Source: Stenotrophomonas sp. ISL-67 | GTDB taxonomy: Bacteria; Pseudomonadota; Gammaproteobacteria; Xanthomonadales; Xanthomonadaceae | Length of the DNA stretch: 64,000 nt | Direction: 5' to 3' | Assembly (NCBI RefSeq): GCF_018612915.1 | Contig: NZ_JAGGRL010000007.1 | Span: 62,001 to 126,000 of the forward strand | Shown: in pieces, positions 9,451 through 17,929 of the stretch | Layout of the letters: each line of letters opens with the position of its first letter | How positions within the stretch are numbered: position 1 is the first letter of the stretch | The notes under the pieces: generated by a model | What the model was told of the DNA's origin: nothing | Seen by the model: only the letters and a program-made list of their open reading frames with translations | Databases searched by the model: none | Program-made: the position numbers and the translations under genes

Positions 9451-9504
9451 TTGTCCTGTCGAATTGTTTCCATTATTCTAGAAATATGGAACATAGTCAT
9501 GCAA
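9451..9504. promoter_or_regulatory. Overlapping divergent ars promoters with ArsR operator palindrome
   Basis: Rightward promoter: TTGTCC (9451-9456), 17-bp spacer, TATTCT (9474-9479), putting transcription start at about 9486, the A of the arsR ATG. Leftward promoter: TTGCAT (complement of 9499-9504), 17-bp spacer, TAGAAT (complement of 9476-9481), start near 9469 with an AGGA before arsH. A palindrome TTCCAT(N12)ATGGAA at 9468-9491, with TTCTAGAA at its core, covers both -10 boxes and is the likely ArsR site. Boxes were read by eye; no start site has been measured. Confidence 0.65.
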
Positions 9505-9797
9505 CCGACGCCCTGGCAGCCTTGAGCCACGCCACCCGTCTCTCCATCTATCGCCTGCTGGTGCAGGCCGGCACCGGCGGCAAGCTGGCCGGCGACATTG
9601 CCCAGGCGCTTTCGCTGCCAGGCGCCACGCTGTCCTTTCACCTGAAGGCGCTGACAGCGGCCAAGCTGATCACCGCCGAGCAACGCGGCCGGGCCATCTG
9701 CTACCGCGCCAACTTCCAGGCCATGAATGCCCTGGTGGGTTACCTCACCGAGAATTGCTGCGCCGACGATCAGGCATGCGATCGGCCCGGCTGCTGA
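9486..9797 (+). CDS. arsR: ArsR arsenite-responsive repressor
   Basis: 103-residue winged-helix repressor. The HTH spans GDIAQALSLPGATLSFHLKAL. The Cys set that binds As(III) in E. coli ArsR (ELCVC in the HTH) is absent; instead the C-terminus has Cys91, Cys92 and Cys98 (NCCADDQAC) plus Cys103, the arrangement described for the Acidithiobacillus ferrooxidans type. It should repress arsH-arsC-arsN2 and arsR-acr3 through the palindrome that includes its own start codon. No Shine-Dalgarno is visible, consistent with a leaderless mRNA. Confidence 0.93.
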   Translation: MEHSHATDALAALSHATRLSIYRLLVQAGTGGKLAGDIAQALSLPGATLSFHLKALTAAKLITAEQRGRAICYRANFQAMNALVGYLTENCCADDQACDRPGC

Positions 9798-9818
9798 CCA
9801 GAACGTTGGACGCACACC

Positions 9819-10934
9819 ATGACCGCTGAACCCTCCCGCCTTTCATTTCTCGACCGGTATCTCACCCTGTGGATATTTGCGGCGATGGCGCTGGGCGTTG
9901 GCCTTGGCGCAATGTTCGATGGTCTTCCATCAGCCCTCAACGGCCTGTCCGTAGGTTCGACCAATGTACCGATCGCCATCGGCCTGATCCTGATGATGTA
10001 TCCGCCGTTGGCCAAGGTGAAGTACGAAGCGCTGCCGCAGGTGTTCGCCGATAAACGCGTGCTGGCCTTGTCGCTGCTGCAGAACTGGATTGTCGGGCCG
10101 TTCCTGATGTTTGGCCTTGCCGTACTGTTCCTGCGCGACTCCCCCGAATACATGACCGGCCTCATCCTGATCGGGCTGGCGCGCTGCATCGCCATGGTGC
10201 TGGTGTGGAACCAGCTGGCGCGCGGCGACAGTCAGTACGTGGCAGGGCTGGTGGCCTTCAATTCGATCTTCCAGATCGCCCTGTTCAGCGTGTACGCTTG
10301 GTTCTTCCTGTCCTGGTTGCCGCCACGGTTCGGCCTGCAGGGCAGCGTCATTGACGTGAGCATGTGGACCATCGCGGAGGCGGTGCTGATCTACCTCGGC
10401 ATGCCATTCCTGGCCGGCTATTTCACCCGCCGCTGGTTGAAGGCGGCCAAGGGCGCGCGCTGGTATGAGGAACGATTCCTGCCGACGATCAGCCCCATCA
10501 CGCTGATCGCGCTGCTGTTCACCATCGTGGCGATGTTCAGCCTGAAAGGCGGCGATGTGCTGCGTCTCCCACTTGACGCGGTACGCATCGCCGTCCCGCT
10601 GACCCTTTACTTCATCATCCAGTTCGTCATCAGCTTCTTCATGGGTAAGTTCATCGCCAAGGACTACCCGCGTACCACGGCAATTGCCTTCACCGCAGCC
10701 GGGAACAATTTCGAGCTGGCCATTGCGGTGGCCATCGCGGCCTTCGGGCTGGCCTCCCCGGTCGCCTTTGCCGCGGTGATCGGGCCGCTGGTGGAAGTGC
10801 CGGTGCTAGTACTGCTGGTCCATGTAGCACTGCGGCTGCGCCGCCGCCATTTCCCAACGGATGGCCACGGCGGCTTGACCACCTCCAGCGAATCACAGGC
10901 TAGACCGGCGGCGCCTGCTCAAAACAGGCGATGA
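9819..10934 (+). CDS. acr3: Acr3-type arsenite efflux permease
   Basis: Inner-membrane arsenite extrusion carrier, 371 residues with about ten hydrophobic helices. The conserved Cys of Acr3 lies in [21 protein letters not shown], and the later family motif [18 protein letters not shown] is intact. Follows arsR by 21 bp in the same operon. Acr3 belongs to the BART superfamily and is distinct from ArsB. The last 35 bp overlap the 3' end of the convergent LysR-type gene, so the hydrophilic C-terminal tail ([18 protein letters not shown]) may be a recent extension. Confidence 0.95.
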   Translation: MTAEPSRLSFLDRYLTLWIFAAMALGVGLGAMFDGLPSALNGLSVGSTNVPIAIGLILMMYPPLAKVKYEALPQVFADKRVLALSLLQNWIVGPFLMFGLAVLFLRDSPEYMTGLILIGLARCIAMVLVWNQLARGDSQYVAGLVAFNSIFQIALFSVYAWFFLSWLPPRFGLQGSVIDVSMWTIAEAVLIYLGMPFLAGYFTRRWLKAAKGARWYEERFLPTISPITLIALLFTIVAMFSLKGGDVLRLPLDAVRIAVPLTLYFIIQFVISFFMGKFIAKDYPRTTAIAFTAAGNNFELAIAVAIAAFGLASPVAFAAVIGPLVEVPVLVLLVHVALRLRRRHFPTDGHGGLTTSSESQARPAAPAQNRR

Positions 10935-11778
10935 GCAGTTCGGTCAGCGCCCGCACCTTCAACGACGGATGCTGCCCCGGCGGCCGGATCACATAGATGC
11001 CGGCCGGTGGTGGCGGATGGCGCGGCATCACATGAACCAGCGCACCGGAATCCAGGTACTGCTGGGTGATTCCATCCGGCAACCAGGCAATGCCCAGCCC
11101 GGAGAGCGCCGCCGCCAGCAGCGCCGTGCCGTTGTCGGCCTTGAAGCGCCCGCGCGGATGCACCGTGACCACCGCGTCGCCATCCATGAACTGCCAAGGC
11201 TCGGTGCCCTGCATCAATGCCTCGTGCGCGGCCAGCTCATCCGGCGCTTCCGGCGAACCGTGTGTATCGACATACCCTGGACTGGCGACCAGCCGGCCAA
11301 ACAGCGGCCCCACACAGCGCGCGACCAGATTCGAATCCGGCAGGTAGCCCACGCGAACCGCGCAGTCGAAGCCCTCTGCCACCATGTCCACGAAGCGGTC
11401 GCTGTAGGCCGCATGCACATGCAGCTGCGGGTGGCGCCGCGCCATTTCCGCGAACACCGGAGCGAAGTGGGTGGGCCCGAAGGTCAGCGGCGCGGCAATG
11501 CGAAGCCGGCCACGCAGGTCACCGTCGGGCAGGATGGCTTCCCTGGCGGCATCCATTTCCGCACACGCACGCGCGGCGTGCTCGCGGAAGGTGGCGCCGG
11601 CTTCGGTGAGCGCCGCCCCGCGCGTGGTGCGGGCGAGCAACTGCACGCCCAGCTCCGCCTCCAACCGGGCAAGCCGGCGGCTGACGATGGACTTGGCCAC
11701 GCCCAGCCGACGTGCGGCAGGCGACACGCCGCCGGCATCGGCCACGTCGACGAATGTACGCAGATCTTCGATATCCAC
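10900..11778 (-). CDS. LysR-family transcriptional regulator
   Basis: About 292 residues from a GTG at 11778, preceded by GGAGG about 7 nt upstream. The N-terminal winged helix includes [26 protein letters not shown], then the LysR linker helix and substrate-binding domain (about 90-285; [15 protein letters not shown]). It is divergent from the isochorismatase-like gene, 158 bp away, and probably controls it as LysR regulators commonly do. Resembles the subgroup acting on quinone/thiol oxidoreductase or hydrolase genes. Effector unknown. Confidence 0.88.
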   Translation of the reverse strand: MDIEDLRTFVDVADAGGVSPAARRLGVAKSIVSRRLARLEAELGVQLLARTTRGAALTEAGATFREHAARACAEMDAAREAILPDGDLRGRLRIAAPLTFGPTHFAPVFAEMARRHPQLHVHAAYSDRFVDMVAEGFDCAVRVGYLPDSNLVARCVGPLFGRLVASPGYVDTHGSPEAPDELAAHEALMQGTEPWQFMDGDAVVTVHPRGRFKADNGTALLAAALSGLGIAWLPDGITQQYLDSGALVHVMPRHPPPPAGIYVIRPPGQHPSLKVRALTELLIACFEQAPPV

Positions 11779-11936
11779 CGTGCCCTCCCTGCTACGGCGT
11801 ACAGCCTGACACAACGCGGCCGCATTCAGCGTTCCCGTTTCTGCGACACAGCTGGGCACGCAGCGCTGCTACCGCCCTGCAGAGTGCGATGACAAGGTGG
11901 GTACTCGCTTCGCTTCCACCCACACAGGATGAACCC

Positions 11937-12590
11937 ATGACGTTCCGTAACGGCCTTGACTCGCTGCTCCGCCCCGAAGATTCCGTACTCGTGCTCATCG
12001 ACCACCAACCCTACCAGCTGTCCAACCTCAACAGCCACGACCCGCATCTGGCCGTGAACGCGGCGATCGCGCTGGCGAAATCGGCCAAGGCGTTCAACGT
12101 ACCCACCATCCTCACCAGTGTGATCGCTGACCGCGGCGGCCTGCTGTTCCCGCAGATCACCGATGTATTCCCCGGCCAGGAGGTCATCGACCGCACCTGG
12201 ATCAACACCTGGGAAGACCAGAAGGTGGTGGACGCGGTGAAGGCCACGGGCCGCAAACAGCTGATCATTGCCGGCCTGTGGACCGAAGTGTGCGTGGCCA
12301 TGCCCACCATCCAGGCGCTGGGTGAGGGCTGGGATGTAACTGTGGTCACCGACGCGTGCGGTGGCGTTTCGGTGGAATCGCATGCCGTGGCGATCCAGCG
12401 CATGATCGCCGCCGGCGCCAACATGATGACCTGGATGGCGGTTGCCTCCGAGTGGCAACGCGACTGGGCGCGCACCGAGCATGCCGCCGAGCTGACCGAA
12501 ATCCTGAAGCAGCATGCGGCTGGCAGCGGCATCGCCTACCTGTGGGAGCAGCAGTTGCTCAATACGCCGGTCCCCGTGACCGCGTCCTGA
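11937..12590 (+). CDS. YcaC-like isochorismatase-family hydrolase
   Basis: Cytoplasmic cysteine-hydrolase-fold protein of 217 residues. The catalytic triad is readable: Asp in VLVLIDHQPYQ, Lys around DRTWINTWEDQKVV (placement by eye), and nucleophilic Cys in IIAGLWTEVCVAMPTIQAL. Matches the YcaC group (octameric, substrate unknown) rather than true isochorismatase or nicotinamidase. The ATG at 11937 was chosen because upstream in-frame codons read through the LysR promoter region. The divergent LysR gene is the likely regulator. Confidence 0.85.
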   Translation: MTFRNGLDSLLRPEDSVLVLIDHQPYQLSNLNSHDPHLAVNAAIALAKSAKAFNVPTILTSVIADRGGLLFPQITDVFPGQEVIDRTWINTWEDQKVVDAVKATGRKQLIIAGLWTEVCVAMPTIQALGEGWDVTVVTDACGGVSVESHAVAIQRMIAAGANMMTWMAVASEWQRDWARTEHAAELTEILKQHAAGSGIAYLWEQQLLNTPVPVTAS

Positions 12591-12758
12591 TCCAGCACGT
12601 GGCACGCCCGTGGTCGCGCATGCGGCTGCGGGCGCGGGCCCGGATGCAATTGCCACGTGGTCGATGCCAGAATGGCCCCCACCTCGCCCGCTGCCCGGGC
12701 GGCGTTACGTCGCTGTGTGGTTTCCTGACGAAGGGCCAAGTGTTTCGATGGATCGACC

Positions 12759-13775
12759 ATGCTGAGCCAGCACCTGCTGTTCTTCTTTGCCATGCTCGGT
12801 GCCTTCAATGGCATCGGGCTGGCTTCGTTCCTGTGGTGGCGGGCCAAGGGCGCGGCGCCGCTGCGCTGGCTGTCGCTGCTGATCCTGGCGGTGGGCGTGC
12901 GTACCGGCAAATCTGTGGCGTTCTATTTCTGGCCGGACATTCCGCGCATCGTGCTGCAGTTCGGCCTGACCGCCTGCTTCATGATCGGCCCCTGCCTGTT
13001 CTTCCTGGTGCGGGCGTGCCAGCGGGACACGCCCGGCCTGGCGCGCAGCGACCGCTGGCATATCGCCGCGCTGCTGGTCCTCGCCATCGGGGTGAACCTG
13101 TTCCTGCCCTATACCCGCCATCCGGAGCTGTGGCGGCATGTGATCACCCCTGGCATCAACTACGCCTGGCTGGGCTACCTGCTGTTGACCACGGTCCAGC
13201 TGTACCGCCATCGCACCCGGCTGGCGGGCGCCCCTACCGGCCGGCTGCTGCTCGGTGCGCTTGTGGGGGTATGGATCATCTGGGCCGCGTACTACACCGC
13301 CGGCTATACCTCCTACATCGTGGGCGCGCTGTCCTTCACTTTCATGCTGGCGCTCAGCGTAGTGGTGTACCTGCGCCAGCGCGCCGGCCAGGCCACGGTG
13401 GAGCCCTACCAGGACCGCCGCATCCCAGAGACCGAGGCTGCGGCCCAGCTTCGCGCGCTGGCCGAGCTGATGGACAAGGAGCGGCTGCACCTGGACCCCA
13501 GCCTGACCCTGCCCCGGCTGGCCCGGCGCTTGGGTATGCCGCAGACGCGGCTGTCGCAGCTGCTCAACGACAACAACCAGACCTCGTTCAAGCAGTACCT
13601 GGCGCAACTGCGCGTACTCGAGGCCAAGGCGCTGCTGCGCCAACAGCCGGCCAAACCGCTGGAGCTGGTCGCCGAACAGGCCGGGTTCCAGTCGATGTCC
13701 ACGTTCCACAGCGCCTTCAAGAAGCACGAAGGCATCACCCCGGCGGCATTCCGGGCCGTCGCAACCGTCTCCTAG
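12759..13775 (+). CDS. Membrane-anchored AraC-family regulator
   Basis: 338 residues. About seven hydrophobic helices fill residues 1-205 (LLFFFAMLGAFNGIGLASFLW through LALSVVVYL), followed by a C-terminal AraC/XylS DNA-binding domain: first HTH LPRLARRLGMPQTRLSQLLN, second HTH LELVAEQAGFQSMSTFHSAFKKHEGITPAAFR. This layout is typical of membrane-bound AraC regulators that sense envelope or lipid signals. The DJ-1/PfpI gene begins 90 bp downstream and is a possible target. Signal unknown. Confidence 0.88.
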   Translation: MLSQHLLFFFAMLGAFNGIGLASFLWWRAKGAAPLRWLSLLILAVGVRTGKSVAFYFWPDIPRIVLQFGLTACFMIGPCLFFLVRACQRDTPGLARSDRWHIAALLVLAIGVNLFLPYTRHPELWRHVITPGINYAWLGYLLLTTVQLYRHRTRLAGAPTGRLLLGALVGVWIIWAAYYTAGYTSYIVGALSFTFMLALSVVVYLRQRAGQATVEPYQDRRIPETEAAAQLRALAELMDKERLHLDPSLTLPRLARRLGMPQTRLSQLLNDNNQTSFKQYLAQLRVLEAKALLRQQPAKPLELVAEQAGFQSMSTFHSAFKKHEGITPAAFRAVATVS

Positions 13776-13865
13776 AATCGATTCCAGCACTCCGGGAAGG
13801 GTTTTCAAGATATTGATCTGGAAGCGATTGGCTAGCGTAGCGGCTCCTCCTGCGAGCCAGCGCCC

Positions 13866-14684
13866 ATGCCCACTTCCCGCTACCTGCTGTCCCTGCTCCT
13901 GCTGCTGATCTGCAACCTCACCGGCGGGGTCTGCCTGGCCGACGCGGCCGCCGAGCCCGGCGCTGCCGCCCAGCAGCGCGTTCTTTTCATCGTATCCAGC
14001 AGCAAGGTCCACGGGTCTTCCACCCTGCCCGCCAGCGTGAGCTTCGGCGAGGTCGTGCATGCCTGGGATACCTTCAACGCCGCCGGCTATGCGGTGGACT
14101 TCGTCTCGCCCGACGGCGGTGACGTACCGATCCTGGACGCCTATGTAGGCGACGAGGTGGAAGCACGCCTGAAGGACGCGCGCATCATGGCCGGCCTGCG
14201 CAACACTGCCACGCCGGCCCAGATCGATCCCGCCCGTTACCGCGCCGTGTACTACGTTGGCGGCAGCAATGCCATGCACGGCGTGCCGGAGAACGCCGCC
14301 CTGCAGCGCATCGCCCTGCACGTGTATGAGCGCAATGGCGGGGTGGTGTCGGCGGTGTGCCACGGCACGGCCGGCACCGTGAACCTCACGTTGGCCGGCG
14401 GCCAGAACCTGCTGGCCGGCAAGCGCATCACCGGTTTCCCGGAACAGCACGAGCAGCAGGACGCGGCCTACTTCCAGCAGTTCCCGTTCCTGATGGGCGA
14501 GACCATCAAAGCGCGCGGCGGCCTGTTCAGTGCCATCGACAGCGAAGCGCCCTACATCCAGGTCGACGGCCGCGTGGTCACGGGCCAGAACTACGCCTCC
14601 GCCAAGCCCGTGGCCGAAGCCGTGGTCGAGCTGCTTCGCATGCAGGCCGCACCGCCGCAGAAGCCGGTCGCGGCAACCAACTGA
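13866..14684 (+). CDS. Exported DJ-1/PfpI-family glutamine-amidotransferase-like protein
   Basis: 272 residues with an N-terminal signal peptide (about 1-25, LLSLLLLLICNLTGGVCLADA), so periplasmic. The DJ-1/PfpI core has the nucleophile-elbow Cys in GGVVSAVCHGTAG, and an acidic residue upstream (FGEVVHAWDTF) that may correspond to the Glu pairing with that Cys. Family members act as chaperones, glyoxalases or proteases; which applies is unknown. Followed 47 bp later by an exported NTF2-like gene, possibly the same transcript. No strong ribosome site is seen at the ATG. Confidence 0.85.
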   Translation: MPTSRYLLSLLLLLICNLTGGVCLADAAAEPGAAAQQRVLFIVSSSKVHGSSTLPASVSFGEVVHAWDTFNAAGYAVDFVSPDGGDVPILDAYVGDEVEARLKDARIMAGLRNTATPAQIDPARYRAVYYVGGSNAMHGVPENAALQRIALHVYERNGGVVSAVCHGTAGTVNLTLAGGQNLLAGKRITGFPEQHEQQDAAYFQQFPFLMGETIKARGGLFSAIDSEAPYIQVDGRVVTGQNYASAKPVAEAVVELLRMQAAPPQKPVAATN

Positions 14685-14731
14685 TCGCCGAGTGCGATTG
14701 CCGAAATTCACCACCAACATCCAGGAAATTC

Positions 14732-15181
14732 ATGAACACGATGCTCCGATCCCTCTGCCTGTCCGCTGCCCTCGTCCTGACCCCCACCACCGTGATGGCG
14801 CAGACCTCAGACCGTGAGGCGGTGGACCAGGTCATGCAGACCATGATGCGCGGCTTCGAAGCCGGCGACCCGACGTTGATCCTGCAGGTGCTGAACAAAG
14901 ACGGCGTGGTGGTGGGCTACTCACCCGTCACCAAGGCCCTGTCCCAGGTAAGCGCCGAAGAGTGGGCCAAGGGCTTCCCTGGCAAGCCCGCCGACGACGA
15001 AGAAAAGCGTCACCGCCGCTACGAGATCCTGGACGTGACCGAGACCGGCGCGCAGGTGAAGGTGATCCTCGACTACCCGCGCTGGGATGGCGTGGACTAC
15101 CTCGCGCTGGCGAAGATCGACGGCAAGTGGATGATCATCAGCAAGTCATGGAGCGGCAAGAGCAAGCCTGCGGCACCGTAG
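14732..15181 (+). CDS. Exported NTF2-like / DUF4440-type protein
   Basis: 149 residues with a signal peptide (LCLSAALVLTPTTVMAQ, cleavage about residue 24). The mature part looks like a cone-shaped NTF2 fold: an N-terminal helix REAVDQVMQTMMRGFEAGD, then strands ending in VDYLALAKIDGKWMIISKSW, typical of lumazine-binding/SnoaL-like proteins. The ATG at 14732 follows AGGA. A strong hairpin terminator lies just after the stop. Function unknown. Confidence 0.82.
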   Translation: MNTMLRSLCLSAALVLTPTTVMAQTSDREAVDQVMQTMMRGFEAGDPTLILQVLNKDGVVVGYSPVTKALSQVSAEEWAKGFPGKPADDEEKRHRRYEILDVTETGAQVKVILDYPRWDGVDYLALAKIDGKWMIISKSWSGKSKPAAP

Positions 15182-15187
15182 GGCATT

Positions 15188-15212
15188 GAAGGCGCCGCCA
15201 AACGGCGCCTTC
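15188..15212 (+). terminator. Hairpin terminator after the NTF2-like gene
   Basis: GAAGGCGCCG / CGGCGCCTTC, a perfect 10-bp stem with a 5-nt loop 6 nt after the stop codon. The following T-run is weak (CATCCTATT), so termination may be partial. Confidence 0.7.
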
Positions 15213-15316
15213 ATCCTATTGCGCGCCACTCGCCCCGCATCTTGGCCTGTTCGTACCAGTCGATCATGCCAAGGTCATCGCAGCCGTCGAGCAAGGGAAG
15301 CAGCTTCAATGCCGCG

Positions 15317-15604
15317 TCAGTGTCTTGAATAGCTCCCCGGCGGTTTCGGCAGCCATCTTTCCACGCGCGCCACGATCTGCACCGTCGGAGGCACCTTGGT
15401 CACAACGGCTTGTGCCACACGTGCGAAGGTGTGTTCGTCCAGCGGTCGGCACACGGCAGGATGACCGCCCTGGGCCAGCACATACTCCTCCATCAGCAGC
15501 CTCAGGACCCGTGCGGGGCGTACATGCGCGCGTGCTGCAGCCAAACGGAAGCCGGAGCGCAGCGCCTCGTCCACCTTCGCCCGAACCAGTACAGGCTTGG
15601 TCAT
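15317..15604 (-). CDS. Small RHH-like protein, possibly an antitoxin
   Basis: 95 residues from the ATG at 15604, which has AGGAGG 7 nt upstream; an ATG at 15610 would sit directly against that site. The N-terminal 45 residues (KPVLVRAKVDEALRSG followed by helices through LLMEEYV) resemble a ribbon-helix-helix fold. The C-terminal half is unrecognised. It lies 111 bp downstream of a SymE-like gene in the same direction. A third-frame tail of about 48 codons continues past the stop down to 15217, so a frameshift cannot be excluded. No homology was identified with confidence. Confidence 0.45.
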   Translation of the reverse strand: MTKPVLVRAKVDEALRSGFRLAAARAHVRPARVLRLLMEEYVLAQGGHPAVCRPLDEHTFARVAQAVVTKVPPTVQIVARVERWLPKPPGSYSRH

Positions 15605-15715
15605 GACCATTCCTCCTGGCGGCGCTGCTTGAGCAACGCGAGCCGTGCGTCCACAACGCCCTCTCTCTGTCGTGGGGCTTTGCGTATCTTTGGCTCCGCA
15701 GGCGTGGTTCGTTCT

Positions 15716-15952
15716 TCAAAGCGCGATGTTGATCTGGCCTTCGCTGGCACCGATCACTACCTTGGTGCCTACGGCAAAGCCCATATCGCGCAGCCAACTG
15801 CCACGCAGGACGAGACATGGCAAAGGCTCGCCAGCATCGTGCGCCTGGCGTAGATGGACCGGCAGGCGGGAAGCGGGCATCTCCAGCGGCGTGGAATCAC
15901 ACCTGCCCTTCCGGCGCTCGATGTGGGGCGTGTCAGCCCAGTACATAGTCAT
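15716..15952 (-). CDS. SymE-like toxin-fold small protein
   Basis: 78 residues from the ATG at 15952, which has GGAGGT 5 nt upstream. The C-terminal half, LPCLVLRGSWLRDMGFAVG followed by TKVVIGASEGQINI, matches the SymE/AbrB-like swapped-hairpin pattern (leucine-rich strand, GxWL, aromatic-G, G-x-x-V). SymE of E. coli is an SOS-induced RNA-targeting toxin controlled by the antisense RNA SymR. A perfect 8-bp hairpin lies about 20 bp upstream of the start (15973-15997). Whether an antisense RNA exists here cannot be decided from sequence. Confidence 0.6.
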   Translation of the reverse strand: MTMYWADTPHIERRKGRCDSTPLEMPASRLPVHLRQAHDAGEPLPCLVLRGSWLRDMGFAVGTKVVIGASEGQINIAL

Positions 15953-16002
15953 GACGGACCTCCAATGGGAATCTCCCTCGCCGGGATCACGAGGGAGCCG
16001 GC

Positions 16003-16161
16003 ATGAAGAGTTCCTACACTCCAGACGCCACCATGAAGGAGGATGTGGACGCAGGGAAATCGTTTGTTCCTCTCGATTTCGGCACTTCATTTGATGCAGC
16101 CTTTCGACGTCGCGTTCAACCCGAAACACTATATAAGCGCTGCTCATCGCCGCGCGCATAG
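16003..16161 (+). CDS. Possible 52-residue small ORF
   Basis: ATG at 16003 with GGAG 6 nt upstream; no recognised domain. The protein is polar (MKSSYTPDATMKEDVDAG...) and its last 46 bp overlap, antisense, the 3' end of the AraC-type gene. Codon use is less GC-biased than neighbours. It may be a real small gene of the SymE patch, a leftover fragment, or chance. Confidence 0.25.
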   Translation: MKSSYTPDATMKEDVDAGKSFVPLDFGTSFDAAFRRRVQPETLYKRCSSPRA

Positions 16162-17036
16162 CGCGCAGGCGACACGCCCGCGTGCCTGGCGAATGCCACA
16201 CCAAACGTCACCGCGCTCGCGTAGCCCACGCGTTCGGCCACCTGTTGAAGAGCCAACTCACGATCACGCAACAGCCGCTTCGCCAGCGCCATGCGCCAGG
16301 TCAACAGGTATTCCATCGGCGCGATTCCCACCACTTTGGTGAAACGTGCCGAGAACGCCGAGCGCGAGAGCGCTGCCTCTGCAGCCAGCGTCGCCACGCT
16401 CCAAGTGTGCGCCGGGCGCGCGTGCAGCGCGCGCAGTGCGGCGGCAAGTCGCTCATCGGCAAGTCCGCGCACCAGGCCAGCGCCTTCGGCAGGGCTTGGG
16501 CGGCTGCGCAGCGCTTCAATCAGCAGCACCTCCAGCAGGCGTTCCAGCACCACCTCGCGTGCCGGCCGACGTGCACGCGCTTCCTCGCCAACCATCTGCA
16601 CCAGCGCTGCCAACCGCGCCTCGCCTCGCACATGCACCACCCGGGGTAACAGGGAAACAAGCAGCGCAGCGTCGGGCGAAGCGAAACTGCAATGGCCAAG
16701 CTGCGCGCGCAGGTTCATCGGACCATCCGGGCTGCCGATACGGAAATGGTCTTCGCCAATGCGCGCAGGAAGGCTGGGCTGGGTGTCTGCTGGCGCACCT
16801 GCACTGGTGTTTTCCAACATCTGCATGGCGGGTATCAGGACGAAATCCCCCGCTCGCAGGGTGAGCGGCGGCCGCCCATCAATCGACAGCTGGCACTGGC
16901 CTTCCAACACCGCTGCGTAGAAGGGATCGCCCTGTCCTTCGCGGCGGATGCGCCAATCGCCCGCGCCTTCCACCAGCTTCGAGAACCGGGCAGTGGGCTG
17001 CAGCAGGGAGACAATCTCGGAAAGCGGATCGGCCAC
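16116..17036 (-). CDS. AraC-family regulator with cupin sensor domain
   Basis: About 306 residues from a GTG at 17036. The N-terminal cupin-like domain (SIDGRPPLTLRAGDFVLIPA) belongs to the AraC_binding/Cupin_6 group. The C-terminal domain has two HTHs: WSVATLAAEAALSRSAFSARF and LALQQVAERVGYASAVTFGVAF, ending GVSPARYAR. Divergent from an SDR oxidoreductase gene 97 bp away; such pairs are common and the regulator probably controls the SDR gene. The frame stays open further upstream, but that part overlaps the SDR gene. No ribosome site is visible at the GTG, so the start is uncertain. Confidence 0.85.
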   Translation of the reverse strand: MADPLSEIVSLLQPTARFSKLVEGAGDWRIRREGQGDPFYAAVLEGQCQLSIDGRPPLTLRAGDFVLIPAMQMLENTSAGAPADTQPSLPARIGEDHFRIGSPDGPMNLRAQLGHCSFASPDAALLVSLLPRVVHVRGEARLAALVQMVGEEARARRPAREVVLERLLEVLLIEALRSRPSPAEGAGLVRGLADERLAAALRALHARPAHTWSVATLAAEAALSRSAFSARFTKVVGIAPMEYLLTWRMALAKRLLRDRELALQQVAERVGYASAVTFGVAFARHAGVSPARYARGDEQRLYSVSG

Positions 17037-17133
17037 GACAGGACGCTCAGTGAGGAAATATAGACGTTCTAGTGTAGCGCGTCCTGCACCGTGGCCCGAC
17101 CATGGACCTTCGTTCTCTGTTGAAGGTGTAGCG

Positions 17134-17907
17134 ATGTCGACTGTAATGATTACCGGCTGTTCTTCCGGCTTCGGGCTGGAAACGGCCCAACTGTTCCTGG
17201 CGCGCGGCTGGACGGTAGTGGCCACCATGCGTACGCCGCAGGCCGATGTGCTGCCCCCCTCGGACCACCTGCGCGTGCTGGCGCTGGATATCACTGATCC
17301 GGACAGCATCGCCGCCGCGGTTGCCCACGCCGGCCCCATCGACGCGCTGGTGAACAACGCCGGCTTCGGTGCCCCGGTACCGGTCGAGCTGACGCCCATG
17401 GAGACCGCCCGTGCGTTGTTCGAGACCAACACGCTTGGCACGCTGGCCATGACCCAGGCGGTGTTGCCGCAGCTCCGCCAGCGCGGCGCTGGCGTGATCG
17501 TCAACGTGACGTCCACGGTGACCCTCAAAGCGCTGCCGCTGGTGGGCGTTTACACCGCCAGCAAGGCAGCAGTGAATGCGTTCACCGAATCGCTCGCCAT
17601 CGAGGTCGCACCTTTCGGCGTGCGTGTGCGGCTGGTGCTGCCCGGGCGCTCACCCACCACCCGCTTCGGCGCGAATGCAGGCATCCACCTGGGTGGTATG
17701 GATCACGCGGCCTATGGCCCGTTGGTGACCAGCGTCATCGCCAGCTTCCGTGAAAGCAGCGGGCCGGTCACCCACGCATCGGACGTTGCCGACGCGGTGT
17801 GGCGCGCAGTCACCGACCCGGCTGCGCCGATGCGCATTGCCGCCGGCGCCGATGCGGAAGCGTGGATGGCGGCGCTGGGTCCCGCCGCGCGATCTGGCGC
17901 AGGCTGA
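17134..17907 (+). CDS. Short-chain dehydrogenase/reductase (classical SDR)
   Basis: 257-residue NAD(P)-dependent oxidoreductase. The Rossmann glycine motif TGCSSGFG spans residues 7-14, NNAG follows, catalytic Ser is in NVTSTVTLKALP, and the catalytic Tyr/Lys pair is in VYTASKAAV. The ATG at 17134 has AAGGTG 7 nt upstream. The divergent AraC gene is the likely regulator. Substrate unknown. Confidence 0.9.
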   Translation: MSTVMITGCSSGFGLETAQLFLARGWTVVATMRTPQADVLPPSDHLRVLALDITDPDSIAAAVAHAGPIDALVNNAGFGAPVPVELTPMETARALFETNTLGTLAMTQAVLPQLRQRGAGVIVNVTSTVTLKALPLVGVYTASKAAVNAFTESLAIEVAPFGVRVRLVLPGRSPTTRFGANAGIHLGGMDHAAYGPLVTSVIASFRESSGPVTHASDVADAVWRAVTDPAAPMRIAAGADAEAWMAALGPAARSGAG

Positions 17908-17929
17908 GCCTGAAGCAGTGAACCGACCG

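Noticed and set aside
9486..10934. ArsB-type antiporter
   Set aside because: Sequence carries Acr3 motifs (conserved Cys in [21 protein letters not shown]) and is about 370 residues, not the 430-residue ArsB.
12705..14720. Long open frame (671 codons) on the minus strand
   Set aside because: It is antisense to the AraC-type and DJ-1 genes, has no family motifs, and is a by-product of high-GC codon bias.
17037..17528. Upstream extension of the AraC-type gene to 470 residues
   Set aside because: The extra part overlaps the SDR coding region on the other strand and reads as random Ser/Thr/Arg sequence; the cupin domain starts after 17036.
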